DNA of 64,000 nucleotides, from the NCBI GenBank assembly GCA_026225945.1, contig JAMJFZ010001222.1, positions 3,077,501 to 3,141,500 of the forward strand, in the 5' to 3' direction. The DNA is from Cricetomys ansorgei (lineage: Eukaryota > Chordata > Mammalia > Rodentia > Nesomyidae). Below are positions 24,001 to 35,794 of this stretch, in pieces. The position numbers and the translations under genes were made by a program. Below the pieces are notes generated by a model, which saw nothing but the letters and a program-made list of their open reading frames with translations, had not been told where the DNA came from and ran no database searches. The stretch's first letter is position 1; every line of letters begins with the position of its first letter.

Positions 24001-24670
24001 GTAATGTAAAGGATGTGAAAATACTCCTCTCAGATTTCCTTCTATCAGAGGCCCCATACTTTTTATAAGCCATACTCAGCACAACTGGGCATAAAAATCC
24101 TGGATATTAAGGCAAGCCCATTCCTGTAGATACAAAGACTCCACAAATTGGTTACTTTACTTAAAGACTCTAATGATGATTACAAACTTGGTTGAATCAA
24201 GAGATATCTATGTGATCAGTAAAGCACATTCCCAACTGTGTCTGTGTAGATGTCCTCAGAGACAGTTGACATGTGCAAAAACAGCTGAGGGGAAAGGCAG
24301 AGGGGACACTTTGCCAAGAAGTACTTTCAGTGAAATGGTGACTGAGGTAACAGCTTCACCAGAACCTCTTGCAGAACCAGGACTAAGATGGACCAAACCA
24401 CAAGCATGGCCAAGATCTAATACTCAACCTTCCTTTGATTCTTTCCTCAAAGCCTCGAAGTTCTTGTCAGCTCCTTGAAGACAGACTTAGATGTTCACTG
24501 GTCTTACCTGATCTTCCTAGTGTGGTCACATTTATTAACTCGCTTCTCTGCTCTTTATCACTATTTGTTACTTTGATTAGCATATTGGAGTGAGTGGCAG
24601 ATTCTAGTCTGTTAAAACATCTGGAATTAGGATTTTTGCCCCAAAACTTGAATAGCAACAAGTTTATCTT
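24001..24670. other. Intergenic unique sequence
   Basis: No repeat recognised. A 101-codon open frame (24173-24478, plus) has no family I recognise and no supporting signals. Confidence 0.4.
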
Positions 24671-24671
24671 T

Positions 24672-24842
24672 GAATTTCTTTTTTTTTTTTTGTTGTTGTT
24701 GGTTTTGCTTGTTTGCTTGCTTATTTGCTTTTTAGAAACAGGGTCTTATGTAACTGGCTAACCTAGAATTTGTAGCTGAAAAAGACCTTAAACTCCTGCT
24801 CATCCTGTCTTAGTCTCCTGAGTGCTGGCATTACAGGCATAC
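24672..24842 (-). repeat. B1/PB1 remnant
   Basis: T- and GTTT-rich tail, then 'agaaacagggtcttatgtaa' and 'gagtgctggcattacaggca'. Confidence 0.65.
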
Positions 24843-24997
24843 CTAAATTTGTGTCTTGTAAATGATGTCTGATTGGATAATGAGGTATGAGTGTGAGCAA
24901 TGGAGGTAAGTCAAAGAGATACAGTACCTATAATGGTACTCAGACCCCCATGGTACAGTGAGTTATGTGAGTACTGAGTAACTGGTCTGGAAGCCCT

Positions 24998-25000
<3 letters not shown>

Positions 25001-25035
<35 letters not shown>
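25001..25035. repeat. (CA)n microsatellite
   Basis: 35 bp, perfect. Confidence 0.97.
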
Positions 25036-25038
<3 letters not shown>

Positions 25039-25039
25039 T

Positions 25040-25455
25040 CAAGACCATAGTCTGGGCCCAGAATCTTGTTTTGGCATTAGTGTGAACACAGCAGAACCTA
25101 CAGAGACTCATCAGGAAGAACTGTGGTGATTTATTTGTAGACAGCACTGAATGGACAGTGTGAAACTGGCTTGCCATTCATTTGCACAATCCACCCACAG
25201 CATCTGCACAAAAATTAACTCTCTGGCTTCAGTGCCTTGACAAGAACTGCCAGTGCTCTGGTAATAGACACTCTCATTACGTTATGACAAGATGAAAGCA
25301 TACACACAGACACTGCAATAGCAGATAAAATAACTGCGTAGCAGAAAGTTAAGTTTTTCACTGAGGTTAGAGTCTATGCTTTGGAAAACTGCTTCAGCAC
25401 CACAAAGCAAATATTCACAGGCTAACAAGTAAAAGCTGAATCTGAAGACTGTAAA
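25040..25455. other. Intergenic unique sequence
   Basis: Nothing recognised. Confidence 0.45.
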
Positions 25456-25459
25456 AAGA

Positions 25460-25650
25460 GAGCTGAGTGGTTAAAAGTGCTTCATGCTCTTTCAGAGGAC
25501 CAGAATTTGGTTCCTAGTATCCACGTGAAGTGGCTCACAACCACTTGTAACTCCAGCTCCAGACCCTCTTCTGACCTCTGTGAGCACCCTTAAACAGAGA
25601 CACATAAGGAAAAGAAATATTTTTAAAAGATTATGAAAATAAAAGGTAAA
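25460..25650 (+). repeat. B2 SINE
   Basis: 'ctgagtggttaaaagtgctt' and 'cagctccagaccctcttctg'. Confidence 0.75.
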
Positions 25651-25696
25651 TACAATAAAGATTATCCTATTGGACATTTTGATCTCCAGCATGTAT

Positions 25697-25698
<2 letters not shown>

Positions 25699-25739
<41 letters not shown>

Positions 25740-25812
25740 TCCCTAGAAAAAGGAAAGGAATAGGAAGAAGAGAGAGAGGGAGGGAGGGAGAGAGGGAGGG
25801 AAGAGATAGATA
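25699..25812. repeat. (CA)n and (GAGG)n simple repeats
   Basis: CA run at 25699-25736. Purine GAGG/GGGA tract at about 25764-25808. Confidence 0.95.
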
Positions 25813-25825
25813 ACTCTTGGGGAAG

Positions 25826-25896
25826 GGGGCTGAGGGTTAAACTCAGGCTTCATATATGCTACCCATGACTCTACCACTGAACTACACCTCCACTCT
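25826..25896 (-). repeat. ID SINE
   Basis: Antisense; 'tgactctaccactgaactac'. Confidence 0.75.
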
Positions 25897-25961
25897 GGAA
25901 ACACTATTTTCATGTGACTAAATTTTGATGTTGAAGACAATACTAAAATTAATTTTTTCAG

Positions 25962-26060
25962 CTAGGGATAGTACACACTCTTATAATTTCCACACTCAGA
26001 AGACAGAGGCATGAGTTCTAGGCCAGACTGAACTAGGTGAGACACTATCCACCTCAAAAT
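25962..26060 (+). repeat. B1 fragment
   Basis: Diverged; 'gagttctaggccagactgaa'. Confidence 0.55.
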
Positions 26061-26391
26061 TCTGTTTTCAGTTTTTTCTTTGAAATTGAATACATTACAA
26101 TAGGATATATAAACATGTGTCTTAAGTTATATAAAATTTATGAGCCCATTTTCAGCTTTCTATAAGACCTTTACAATTTGTAAGAAATGTCAGAGGTAAC
26201 ATTAGATGCCATTGTAAAAATTTACTTTATAATTAAATTTAAACTTACCTGAAACTGATTTAAATGCAGAAACAAATATTTTTGACATTATCCCTAGTGA
26301 AAAATTTGCCCTAAATGTATGAAAAGTTGTATATCAAAATAATATCAGAAGTACATCCCAAAGTTGTCAAAATCTGAATAAAATACACTGA

Positions 26392-26476
26392 ATAGTGAGG
26401 CTCAGTGGGTAGGCACTCACCTGGGGATCCTGAGTTTGGTCCCCAGGACCCACATTGTACTGACTTCTTCCGGTTG

Positions 26477-26522
<46 letters not shown>
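26392..26522 (+). repeat. B3-type SINE with long CA tail
   Basis: 'gaggctcagtgggtaggcac', 'gtccccaggacccacattgt', then (CA)n at 26480-26522. Confidence 0.75.
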
Positions 26523-26524
<2 letters not shown>

Positions 26525-26577
26525 AAAGAGTTGGGGGGCACTAAATAAATGTTAAAAAGAAAAAGAGGAGATAGAGA

Positions 26578-26965
26578 ATGTTCTAGTTTGGTTTCTGTGG
26601 CTGTGATTGAAAAAAAAAAAAAAAAAAACCCTGACCAAAACCAACTCATGGGAGGAGGAAAGAATTCATTTGATTTACAGGTTACAGTCCATCACTGAAG
26701 GAAGGCAAGTTAGGAACTCAGCAGGGGCTAGGAACTGAAGCTGAGACCACAAGCCACAGAGGAACGCCATTTACTGGCTGCTCTCCCTGGCTTGCTAAAC
26801 TACTTTTCTTAAACAGCCCAAACCCTAGGTAGATTACCACCCTCCCACATCAATCACTAATCAAGAAAATAACCCACAGACTTGCCCACAGGCCAATCTG
26901 ACAAATTCTCAGCTGAAGTTCCTTCTTCCCAAATCTGTCAACTTGGAACTGTGACAGAGAGATAG
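26578..26965 (-). mobile_element. LTR-like dispersed repeat
   Basis: Same family and orientation as 30635-31058 ('gattgaaaa...ccctgaccaaaa', 'cagtccatcactgaaggaag', 'catcaatcactaatcaagaa'). Family name not assigned. Confidence 0.55.
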
Positions 26966-27372
26966 CTCAGCAGTTAAGTGTGACCTACTCTCAAAGAAGA
27001 CTCAAGTTCTTTTGCCAGCATCCATGTTGGGCAGCTTACAACTACCTGTAACTCCAGGTCCAGGGACTGTGATGCCCTCTTCTGGCCTTCACCAGTAACT
27101 ATATTCACATGCACAAACTCCTACACAGACACATACACAAGAGAAAAAAGAAAAACAATGGGCTGAAGAGAGGGCTTAGCAGTTAAGGACACTGGCTACT
27201 CTTCTAGAGGACCTGGGTTTGATTCCCAACACCCACATGTGTGTTCATAACCATCTGTAACTCCAGTTCCAGGGGAGCTGTTGCCCTCTACTGACCTCCA
27301 GGGGCACCAGGCATGCATATAGGGAAAACACTTATACACATAAAAATAATAAATCTTGAAAATAAAAAGAAT
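26950..27372 (+). repeat. Two B2 SINEs in a row
   Basis: B2 at about 26950-27150 and 27159-27372, each with 'ctgtaactccag(g/t)tccagg' and an AT/A tail. Confidence 0.8.
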
Positions 27373-27747
27373 ATATATCTAAATATATATACATAAATAT
27401 ATGTGTGTGTATATATATTTTTAATAGTTCCAGTAACAGTTCTATCAGTACACAAATACTTAAAACTAAAAACTATCAAAAAACATATTTGTATTCTTGA
27501 ATTGTCAGGAACTGAGATTACTTTCAATTACAGTGATTGAAAATACTATTGTTAAATGAATAAATTCAGTTGACCTAATGAATGAATTTACAGAAAAGCG
27601 AGCCGGAAAAATCTTATGTTCAAGGTTTCACATTAATATAGTCTTGTATTGTCAGGTACAATTATGATAACAAGAAATATTAAAGAAAAAACTATTTATT
27701 TAGTATCTTTAATAGTACCATTTCCTGAGTTTTGAAAGAAGTCTATA

Positions 27748-27863
27748 TCTTTTTTTCTTTTGAGACAGCCTCACTATGTAGTGCAGGTTTACCTCAAATC
27801 CCAACCTTTCTGCCTCAGCCTCTAGTGTGCTGGGATTTTAGGCATGTACCACCATACTCAGCA
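27748..27863 (-). repeat. B1/PB1 remnant
   Basis: 'ttttgagacagcctcactat' and 'gtgctgggattttaggcatg'. Confidence 0.7.
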
Positions 27864-27973
27864 AGTCTTTACATTTTCATTCTGCCCTAAACCAAGCAAA
27901 TTTTGTTGGCAGTTTTGAATTGGCAGTGTGTTGTATCAATCAGGGTTCTTCTAGAGAAGTAAAACCATATTAT

Positions 27974-27977
27974 ACAC

Positions 27978-28017
<40 letters not shown>
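27974..28017. repeat. (CA)n microsatellite
   Basis: About 44 bp with one CG interruption; 'cagggttcttctagagaag' just upstream is an old LTR-type remnant. Confidence 0.95.
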
Positions 28018-28019
<2 letters not shown>

Positions 28020-28029
28020 TGAATCCCAG

Positions 28030-28574
28030 AGAAACCTTATGCCTGATATCAGGGCTTCCAGAAAGGCCAGAAAGAGAGTAAAAAAAAAAAAAAAAAAAAA
28101 AGAGCTTTAGGAGAAGGGTCTCATCCATAACAAAAAGTCAGGAACAGGGGTGTAAGAGCCACCAGGGCCTGTAGAAGCTGTGGTATTAAAGACGTCCTTC
28201 AAAGGGAAGGCAGGAAAGGGTGTAATAGCCCAGTTGGACCTAAAGAAACTGCAGGATTGCAGCTCCAGGGGTGGGGGAAAGATGGGGTCAAGTGAAAAGG
28301 GCCAGCTGTAGTCTTAAAAACCATAGCTAGGAGACACTTCAACCTCCAAGAGTACCAGAGGGGTGCCAGATACTCAAAGGTCTTGTCCTCAGACTCAGGG
28401 AAATGTTTGCACTGTTTACACCAACCAAAGGGGAACTTACATAATTGTCACTAGTGAATGGGGTGTCAAGAGATTAGTGAGCTAGTAAGTCTGTAGCAAG
28501 TGGACTGGAAATGAGGGATAAGGTCCCAGTGCAGCTGAGACCCCCAAAGAGAAGCATAGGCACCAGGAGAGCCT
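28030..28574 (-). mobile_element. ERV 5' leader fragment
   Basis: On the minus strand this follows the LTR and primer-binding-site remnant directly, so it is probably the untranslated leader of the same provirus. No open frame of viral size is seen and the fragment stops at an A-rich run (28081-28101). Confidence 0.45.
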
Positions 28575-28592
28575 ATCTGGGTCACAGCACCA
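28575..28592 (-). other. Decayed retroviral primer binding site (tRNA-His-like)
   Basis: On the minus strand it reads TGGTGCTGTGACCCAGAT, one base after an LTR-terminal CA. It matches the tRNA-His PBS at 15 of 18 positions, and two of the three differences are CpG-type C/G to T/A changes. Confidence 0.6.
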
Positions 28593-28593
28593 A

Positions 28594-29110
28594 TGCAAGG
28601 ATTACAGCTCTACAGTGGAGAAGGTGTCCCAAACACAAGCGTTATGGCTCTGAGGGTAAAGGTATCCTGGAAATTGAGAGTTAAGTAATACCACAAAGTC
28701 ACATTGCACCACAAACCTCACGTAAGAGATTTATTGGGAGGGAAAAACTCATGAGGGTGGGCGCCTCTGTTCAAGTGAGAAACAGCAAAGAGCTGAGCTG
28801 GAAGCAGGCTTTTATACAGGGTTTTTTGTGGTGGTGGGGGGGCATGGCAGGTTACAGGGTGGCCTGGGATTGGTGATATTCTGTGGCCTGTTTTTGGGAA
28901 AGCTTAGGGATTGGTGGGATTTTGTAGCCTAATTTTGGGCAGGATCTGGCCATTCTCCTGCCTCAAGGGGCTGGGAAAGGCCATTTTGGGAGTTTAGATA
29001 TGCCTAAGGGCATGGGCCTAGTCACTCTCAGCTCAACGGGCTTACACCTGCTACTGAGACTTAGCTAACCTCTCCCCTTGTGCTGTACCTGATAAACACA
29101 CTGAGGTTCC
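28594..29110 (-). mobile_element. ERV LTR (ERV1-like), 5' LTR of a truncated provirus
   Basis: Minus-strand order: U3 with CCAAT motifs (near 28875 and 28916), TATAAAAG at 28816-28809, AATAAA at 28735-28730, U5, terminal CA at 28594, then the PBS remnant. It shares U5 and U3 blocks with 22927-23350. The outer (right) end is approximate. Confidence 0.65.
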
Positions 29111-29574
29111 AGGTTTATTGTCAGGCCCCTCTACCAGCATATGCACACACCACTTGACCCCAGCTTTCTGTACATGTCTGTATCTCTCCTTTCTTCATTT
29201 CCTCACCATCTGAGGCCAGGATTCCAGACCCAAGCTTCTCAGGACATGATACTCTACTAGTTCAGACAGGTATATATTCTGACTTCTAATGGATCAACTT
29301 ACTATTTTTAACTTTTGGATGATTTGGAAACTGTACTCATTCAGGAGAAACTATACTTGGACTTTTTATCTTTTTCTGGACTAGAGATATGCAGCATGGT
29401 AACTGTGTGCTGTATTACACGTTTTTCATTTCGTTTTTGTCTTGTTTCATCTTACTAATATTTAGATTATAACACATTTGTGGGAGGTAAGTCAAAGGAG
29501 TTTCACATGACATAAATCAGGCATATATAAATCTACCCAGATAACAGATAGAAATGTACATTACTTTTTTAATT

Positions 29575-29690
29575 GAAATAGTGTCTCTTTGTCTGCCAGG
29601 GTGGTTTCAAATTCAGAGTTTTGTGTGCCAGCTCCTCAGCCTCGAAAGTAGCTGAGACTAGAGACTGTGCATTTATACCAGCTCATCTAG
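29575..29690 (-). repeat. B1/PB1 remnant
   Basis: 'gtctgccagggtggtttcaa', 'cagctcctcagcctcgaaag'. Confidence 0.5.
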
Positions 29691-29904
29691 TTTAAACGTC
29701 AACTGATTGACCATGTTTAATTCCATCTATGAAATTTCTTCACACCAATACCTAGATCAGCACCCAGTTAAAATAACTTTAAAGCCAAGTCAGCTTTGAG
29801 AATGCAAGTGCCTGCCTGGTGTGATAATAATGATGGTCAGAGGTGAGGTCCTTTCTAGTAGTACTAGAGAAAAAGGAACAATGGTAGTAAAAATAAGAAA
29901 GTAG

Positions 29905-30124
29905 GGGCTGGAGAGATGGCTCAGTGGTTAAGAGCCCTGACTACTCTTCCAGAGGACCTGAGTTCAGTTCCCAGCATCCACATGGCAGTTCACAATTGAC
30001 TCTAACTCCTGTTACAGGGGATCCAACACCCTCACACAGACATATATGCAGGCAAAACACCAATGTATGAAAAATAAATATAAATAAAATATTTTTAAAA
30101 GATTTATTTAAAAAAAAAAAAAGG
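29905..30124 (+). repeat. Young B2 SINE with target duplication
   Basis: Starts 'ggggctggagagatggctca', the canonical B2 head, and ends in an A tail. 'aataagaaag' occurs just before (near 29892) and just after (near 30126), a likely target-site duplication. Confidence 0.92.
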
Positions 30125-30309
30125 AATAAGAAAGCAAAGTCCAGGACTGGAAGTGCCCACCTGCAGTGGCCACTCAGGAGGCTGAGGCAAGAAGATCCCT
30201 TCTCAAGGCTGGTCTCATCCACATATGTTAAGAAAACGTCAAGAAGTTGGAACTCTCAGTTTGGGACACAGGAAGAGATAAAGCTTAAAACAACTGACTT
30301 CATGGTACA

Positions 30310-30545
30310 TACTTCCATATAATAGTATTTATATTATTTATATATTATATAATATATTAACATGTATGTGTAATATAATATTGATATGTTAATTCAAATA
30401 ATATGACATGATATTAATATATAACATGATATATTAATATGTTGATGTGTTAATATAATGTCAATAAATTAATTAAAATAATGTTAATAAGATAATATAT
30501 AATATGATGTAATATAGCATAACATAATATGATATACAAAAAATA
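30310..30545. repeat. AT-rich (TAATAT) low-complexity block
   Basis: Repeated ATATTAATATG/TAATATAATATG words with almost no G or C. Confidence 0.9.
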
Positions 30546-30634
30546 AATCCAGATTGAATGCCCAGTCTTATTTGGGAGAAGTAACCACTGTTAGCTGTTT
30601 GGTACACATCATCCAACTTTTTTTCAAAATATAT

Positions 30635-31058
30635 GTCTTAGTTATGGTAACTATTACTGAGATGAAACACCATGACCAAAGCAATATGGGGAGGAAAGGG
30701 ATTATTTGGCTTGTACTTCCATATTACTATTCATTATTGAAGAAAGTCAGGACAGGAACTCAAACAAGGCAGGAACCTGGAGGCAGTAACTGATGCAGAG
30801 GCCATGGAGGGGTGCTGCTAATTGGCTTGCTCCTTATGCCTTGCTCAGCCTGGTTTCTTAAAGAACTTAGGATACCACCAGGCCAGGGATGGTATCACCC
30901 ACATGGGGCTGGGTCCTCCCCCATCAAGCACTAATTAAGAAAATGCCCTACAGGCTTAACTACAGCCCAATCCTATAGAGACATTTTCTTAATTGAGGTT
31001 CTCTCCTCTCTGATGACTTTAGCTTGTGTCAATTTGACATAAAACCATCCATAACAAT
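30635..31058 (-). mobile_element. LTR-like dispersed repeat
   Basis: Long, well-kept copy of the family also at 26578-26965. It starts 'tgtcttagttatggtaacta' and ends 'atttgacataaaaccatcca'. Minus orientation is inferred from the AT-rich end. Common in rodent genomes; family name not assigned. Confidence 0.6.
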
Positions 31059-31104
31059 GTATTTCTAAAACACATAACTTTGAAAACAAAGTATGAAGAA
31101 TTGA

Positions 31105-31360
31105 GAGAGGTTTTGGGAGGTGGCTGAATTGGTAAAGTGCTTATCACACAAGAAAGAAGACCTAAGTTCAAATGCCTAGAATCCACAAAAAAATGCTCCT
31201 GTAATCCCAGTGCTAGGGAGATAAAGACAGGAGGATCCCAGAGTCATGATGACCAGCTAGTCTAGCTAAATCAGTGACCTCCAAGTTCAGTGAGAGATTT
31301 TGTCTCAAAAAGCAAGGTGGAGAGAATTAAATGAAGATACACAATGCACAATGCCAACCT
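31105..31360 (+). repeat. RSINE1/B4-type SINE
   Basis: B3-like head ('gaggtggctgaattggtaaa'), a B1-like middle ('ctgtaatcccagtgctaggg') and 'gtctcaaaaagcaaggtgga', the RSINE1 order. Confidence 0.65.
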
Positions 31361-31362
31361 CT

Positions 31363-31365
<3 letters not shown>

Positions 31366-31406
<41 letters not shown>

Positions 31407-31600
31407 GTGTGGCTTTATCTGTAGATTGTAAGCATGATAGAACAAATGATACATATTTTTAATACTTTTTGTCACTGTGTGTAAATGTGTGTGTGTGTGT
31501 GTGAGAGAGAGAAAGAGAGAGAGAGAGAGAGACAGAACTGAAACCAGGGTCTAACAAATGCTGAACATGTGCTCTACCACTGAAGCACACTGTCAGCATT
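31366..31600. repeat. GA and GT repeats with antisense ID
   Basis: (GA)n at 31366-31403. (GT)n/(GA)n at about 31484-31533. ID on the minus strand at about 31541-31598. Confidence 0.8.
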
Positions 31601-31604
31601 CTGA

Positions 31605-33045
31605 CTTTTTTTTAAAGTATTTTCATTACTCAAAACAACTCAAAGTTATTTTGTTTTGTTTTTAAATTTAGCTTTCCAACTCTGCCAGGCCTTCAACCTT
31701 TTCACAAGGACATCCTGCTCCTGGCTATGGAAAGCAAGCTTGATCCTGTCACAATCACATTTAGAACACGGAGAAGCACCACAGGTCCTATAATGTGCAC
31801 TTACTCAGTGCCTCCTAAAAACTTGGTTTCATAACACCTCTACCATCCCACCCCAAGTTAACCTGATCATACAAGTGCTAGCAATTTCCCAGTTTTCTTG
31901 GGATAAAGGTAAGCAATTTGACCAGAGTTTAAAGCAGCAGTTTGGCTTAAGGCTGAATTGTTGAAAAGCCTGAAACAGTTTGCCACATGCTAGATGATTG
32001 TAAGTGCCTTTTAAACATTGACCCCATGAGAACTATATTCATTTTTTACTGTGTATCCAATTAATAAAATGTGGGGCACATACAACAAAGACATATATTA
32101 AGTATCAGCATGCAATACTAAACACATATGTTAATACATTGTGAGGAAATTCTGTCCCAAAACACAAGGGAATAAAAATGTTTTCAACTCTTTTGACTAT
32201 TATTTTCCTAGAACTATGTAACTTGATCATTTCTTACAATTAAAGAACTGATTTCAATATAAAATGTTTGAAATATAGCACCGTTTAAGAGCTAGTATTA
32301 CATGTAGGAGACCCTGGTTTCCGCCTTTAGTACCATAAATGTTAAATATTTTAGATACATTATTAGAGATAATAGTTTTTCACTGTTTAATAGTATTAAT
32401 CACATAATGTTAATGTTTGAAAGATTCAATTAGCTCTGCTCTTCCCTGGGGTATAAAATGAAGAGTTCATATGTGAAGAAGCAGGAATGACACCCTCTTC
32501 AACTTTTCATAAAAGCTGATATTTCTGAGCCTATGGGCTTCCTAATCTTGAATTCTAAATTAAGGCATATGTGCCCAACTTTTCGCGTGCAAGGCCAGAA
32601 AAACACGTGTTTCCTGTCAAAGGACAGTCTCTTTTTTCAAAGGCCCTGCTCAAGCACTCCGGAGGACACCAGTTCTAGGTAGGAATACACTGAGTGGAAT
32701 TCACTTGCCCAGTGCATCTCCCCTCCACCCCTAACCTTAGGTTGGTGGGAGACACGAGACAGTAGGCTAGGAATGTTAGGTAGTTAGAGTTCCTTTCCAG
32801 GAAAAGAAATATTTTTCATTTCATGAGAGACAAACACTGTTAAGTTCACTATGTTAAAGGGGGAGTATGGTTGCTTGATTAAAACTGGCATGCTTTTAGG
32901 ATAAATCTTTGTATAAAATTGAATGGATACATTCAGACCCTATATTCTGCCCCTTCATGTCCTTCTCATATGTGAAACACACCCTTCCAATAACTCTGAA
33001 CATTCAACTCTTTCCAACACCAACCCTTAAATCCAAAACCCAGAG
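31605..33045. other. Intergenic sequence, no feature recognised
   Basis: One of the longest repeat-poor stretches in the gap. No coding signal seen. Confidence 0.45.
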
Positions 33046-33249
33046 TCCATCTAAATCAGATGTGGAATAATAAACAAATAACTTGTGAAGGAGTAAAACT
33101 CAATGCATGATTTATCCAGAGGCAAAGTCTCTTTCCAAATGAGAGCTTGGGAAACTGAAGTTATCGCTTTCCAAAATCCAACAGGTGTGCTAGACATGGG
33201 ACAGACACTTCCTTTATAAAGAGGAGAAATCAGAAAGAAGAAAGGAGTA

Positions 33250-33720
33250 GCAGATCCCAAGCAATCTAAAAGGTAACAAAGTAAACAATACTAAACTCAA
33301 AGTTCTAAATCTTCTTTGACACCATGTTCTACCCACTGTGCACATTGCATAGGAAGTTGGCTCCCCAGCATGTTGTGGGGACACACTCAGCCATACAGTA
33401 GCTGTTGTGGTTTGGAGTCTCTGCTAAGTATCAAAGTATTGTGCCTGCAGCAGTTGCAGACTGGCATTCTACACCAATAGTTCCTGGTTGTGGGAACAGC
33501 CCCATCTATGATGCTACAGTTGGCATTGCCCTGGGCTGTCTGATATGGCCTTTGAAATCTAGGTGGGGATGATTTTGTCCCAAGCTTACAAGCTCTGTGC
33601 ACCTATAGAATTATCACAGGTAACTGCTAGAGCTTACTGCCTTGATCTCCGGAGCCCCACCCAGCCATTCCTAGCACACTTGAGCCATGGCTTAGGTCAG
33701 CCAAAGAAAATTGTACTGGA
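33250..33720 (+). mobile_element. Possible MaLR/ERVL internal fragment
   Basis: The string 'cctttgaaatctaggtgggg', followed later by 'gctctgtgcacctatagaat', resembles a block in MaLR internal sequences. Distant and tentative; no viral frame. Confidence 0.3.
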
Positions 33721-33865
33721 ATTAAGGGCAATAATTAATTAATTAATTAATTAAGTCCAAGGTCTGGGGCAACAAGTTCATGGATAGAACCCTGTCTAGT
33801 CCCCTAAAATTACTGAGTCTCTTTACTCTGAGCTTAAATGGGACAGCCTCAGAGATCTCAGCAAT

Positions 33866-34005
33866 GAGCAGCAGGTGGTATATACCTGAAATCCCAACTA
33901 CTTGGAAGGCTTAGGTTGGGTAGGGGTGGGGGTATTATTTAAGCCCAGGAGTTTGGGACCAGTCTGGAAAACACTGCAAGAACTTTCTCTAGAAAATAAT
34001 AACAA
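33866..34005 (+). repeat. Alu/B1-like monomer remnant
   Basis: 'tgaaatcccaactacttgga' and 'aagcccaggagtttgggacc'. This is an old 7SL-derived SINE, closer to PB1/FAM than to B1. Confidence 0.5.
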
Positions 34006-34067
34006 CAAAATGTTCTGAAATGCTTTTGGAGTGTTTTTCCATTGCCCTGGCTTGCTTCTAGTCACAG

Positions 34068-34232
34068 TCTTGTTTTGTTTTGTTTTGTTTTATTCAGACA
34101 GGGCTTCTCTGTTGTAACTCTGGCTATCCTGGAACTTACTCTGTAGACCAGGCTGGCCTGGAACTCACAGACATCCACCTGCCTCTGCCTCCCAAGTGCT
34201 GGGATTAAAGGAGTGTGCTACCAACACCTGGC
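34068..34232 (-). repeat. B1 SINE
   Basis: Full antisense B1 with a (TGTTT)n tail and 'aagtgctgggattaaaggag'. Confidence 0.92.
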
Positions 34233-34425
34233 TTCTAGTCACATTTTTTTTATGAGCTCCCTATTCCTTGTGTGTGTAAGAACACATCTCTCCTCAAAAA
34301 CACAACCTCTTTAATTCTTTACTGACTGAAAATCCTTTAAATCTGGGAGATCTGGTCTCTTTTTAATTATATTTCATTATTAAATCATTTTTCTATCGTA
34401 TTGTGTATGGCTAAAAGAAAGAAAC

Positions 34426-34650
34426 AGAGGCAAGAGAGGTGGCTCACTAGTTAAGAGCATTGGTTTCTCTTCCAGATCCCGGTTTTATTTCTAGCACACA
34501 CATGTCATCTCACAACCATCTGTAACTCCAGTTACAGGGGATCCAACATCCTTTGCCTTATGGTTACCAGACACATACATGGTGCACAGACATACATGTA
34601 AGCACAATACCCATGCATGTAAAATAAAGTTTTCTTTAAAAAGAAACAAA
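34426..34650 (+). repeat. B2 SINE
   Basis: 'aagagaggtggctcactagt' and 'ctgtaactccagttacaggg' with an AT/A tail. Confidence 0.85.
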
Positions 34651-34654
34651 CCAT

Positions 34655-34970
34655 GGAGCTAGACATGATGGGAGGCAAGAGCAGGGATATGTGAGTTCAA
34701 AACTAGCCAAAGGACCAGCAAGATGGTGCAATGGTAAAAATGCTTGCTGCACAAGCCTTATGGCCTTAGTTCAATCCAGAACCCATACTAGAAGGTCAGA
34801 ATCAACTCCCAAAAGTTGTCTACTGACTTCTATATGTGTACCATGACACTCACCTGCATGCATACATAGACACAAATACACATACACTAATGATAAATAA
34901 AATTAGAAAGAAACAAAAAAGAAGCCTGCCTGTGCTACATAATGAAATAGTATCTTAAATAAAGAAATAA
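34655..34970 (+). repeat. B1 split by a B3 insertion
   Basis: B1 left part at 34655-34704 ('gagttcaaaactagcc'). A B3 SINE fills 34709-34906. The B1 right part ('gcctgcctgtgctacataat') resumes near 34922. Confidence 0.6.
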
Positions 34971-35285
34971 AACACAGAGATATGGCATTAGAAATGACTT
35001 CTGCTAGATAATCTAGTTCATATTCTTCAATTCAACTCATTTCTTTGCTACTTAGTAAGAGGATAGATTAACTTAATCCCAGCTTTCAATATCTTCTTTC
35101 ATCAACATTGCCTTTATTCCATTCTTCTACCAACACTCTGATCATGACCATATAAGAATATCTAAGAAGCCTCAGTCATTTCCAACACAGTTCTTTTATG
35201 AGCCCTCACCAGAATTACTCTAACTCAAATCAGGGAATTTTCCAACCTGTTTATCTCTCAGTTCCAAACCTGTCTCTACATTTCC

Positions 35286-35325
35286 TCCCCCTCCTCCTCC
35301 TCCTCCTCCTCCTCCTCCTCTTCCT
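35286..35325. repeat. (CTC)n microsatellite
   Basis: About 36 bp of CCT repeats in a pyrimidine-rich tract. Confidence 0.95.
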
Positions 35326-35399
35326 CCCCTTCTCTTCTTTTCCCTCTTCTTTTTTGTGGCTCCCCTTGCCTGCTACCAATTTTCAGTTCAGCCCCTTTT

Positions 35400-35785
35400 G
35401 TAACTACCGTAACACAATATCACAGTCTGAATAATTTATAATCAATTTTAATAAAGTATAATTAAACTGTATTAGTTCATCATTCTGGAGGCTGGGAAAT
35501 TCAAGCCCAGGGGGAGGTGGCTCATATAGCAAGGCCTTTCTTGCATCATTATCCTACAGTGGAGGTGATAGAAAAGGAAGGAGAGAGGGGGAGAAGCAGA
35601 GTTAAAGGCATTGTTTTTTAAAGAGCTATTTCTATAATAATGGTGTTCTTCCCATCCATGAGGGCAATTCTGCTGCCACCAAAATACCTCCCATCAGGCT
35701 TCACCTTCCAACATAACCACACTAGAGTTCAAGCTTCCAACACATGGGTTTGGGCAGATACATCCAAAGCATTATAAAAATGAAT
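35400..35785 (-). mobile_element. MaLR (MLT1/MST-like) LTR
   Basis: Antisense; 'cattctggaggctgggaaat' and 'aacacatgggtttgggcaga' keep the order seen in MLT1/MST LTRs. Confidence 0.6.
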
Positions 35786-35794
35786 ACCAAAATT

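Noticed and set aside
24173..24478. 101-codon plus-strand frame in the gap
   Set aside because: No recognisable domain, no promoter, splice or poly-A context. Length is within chance expectation.
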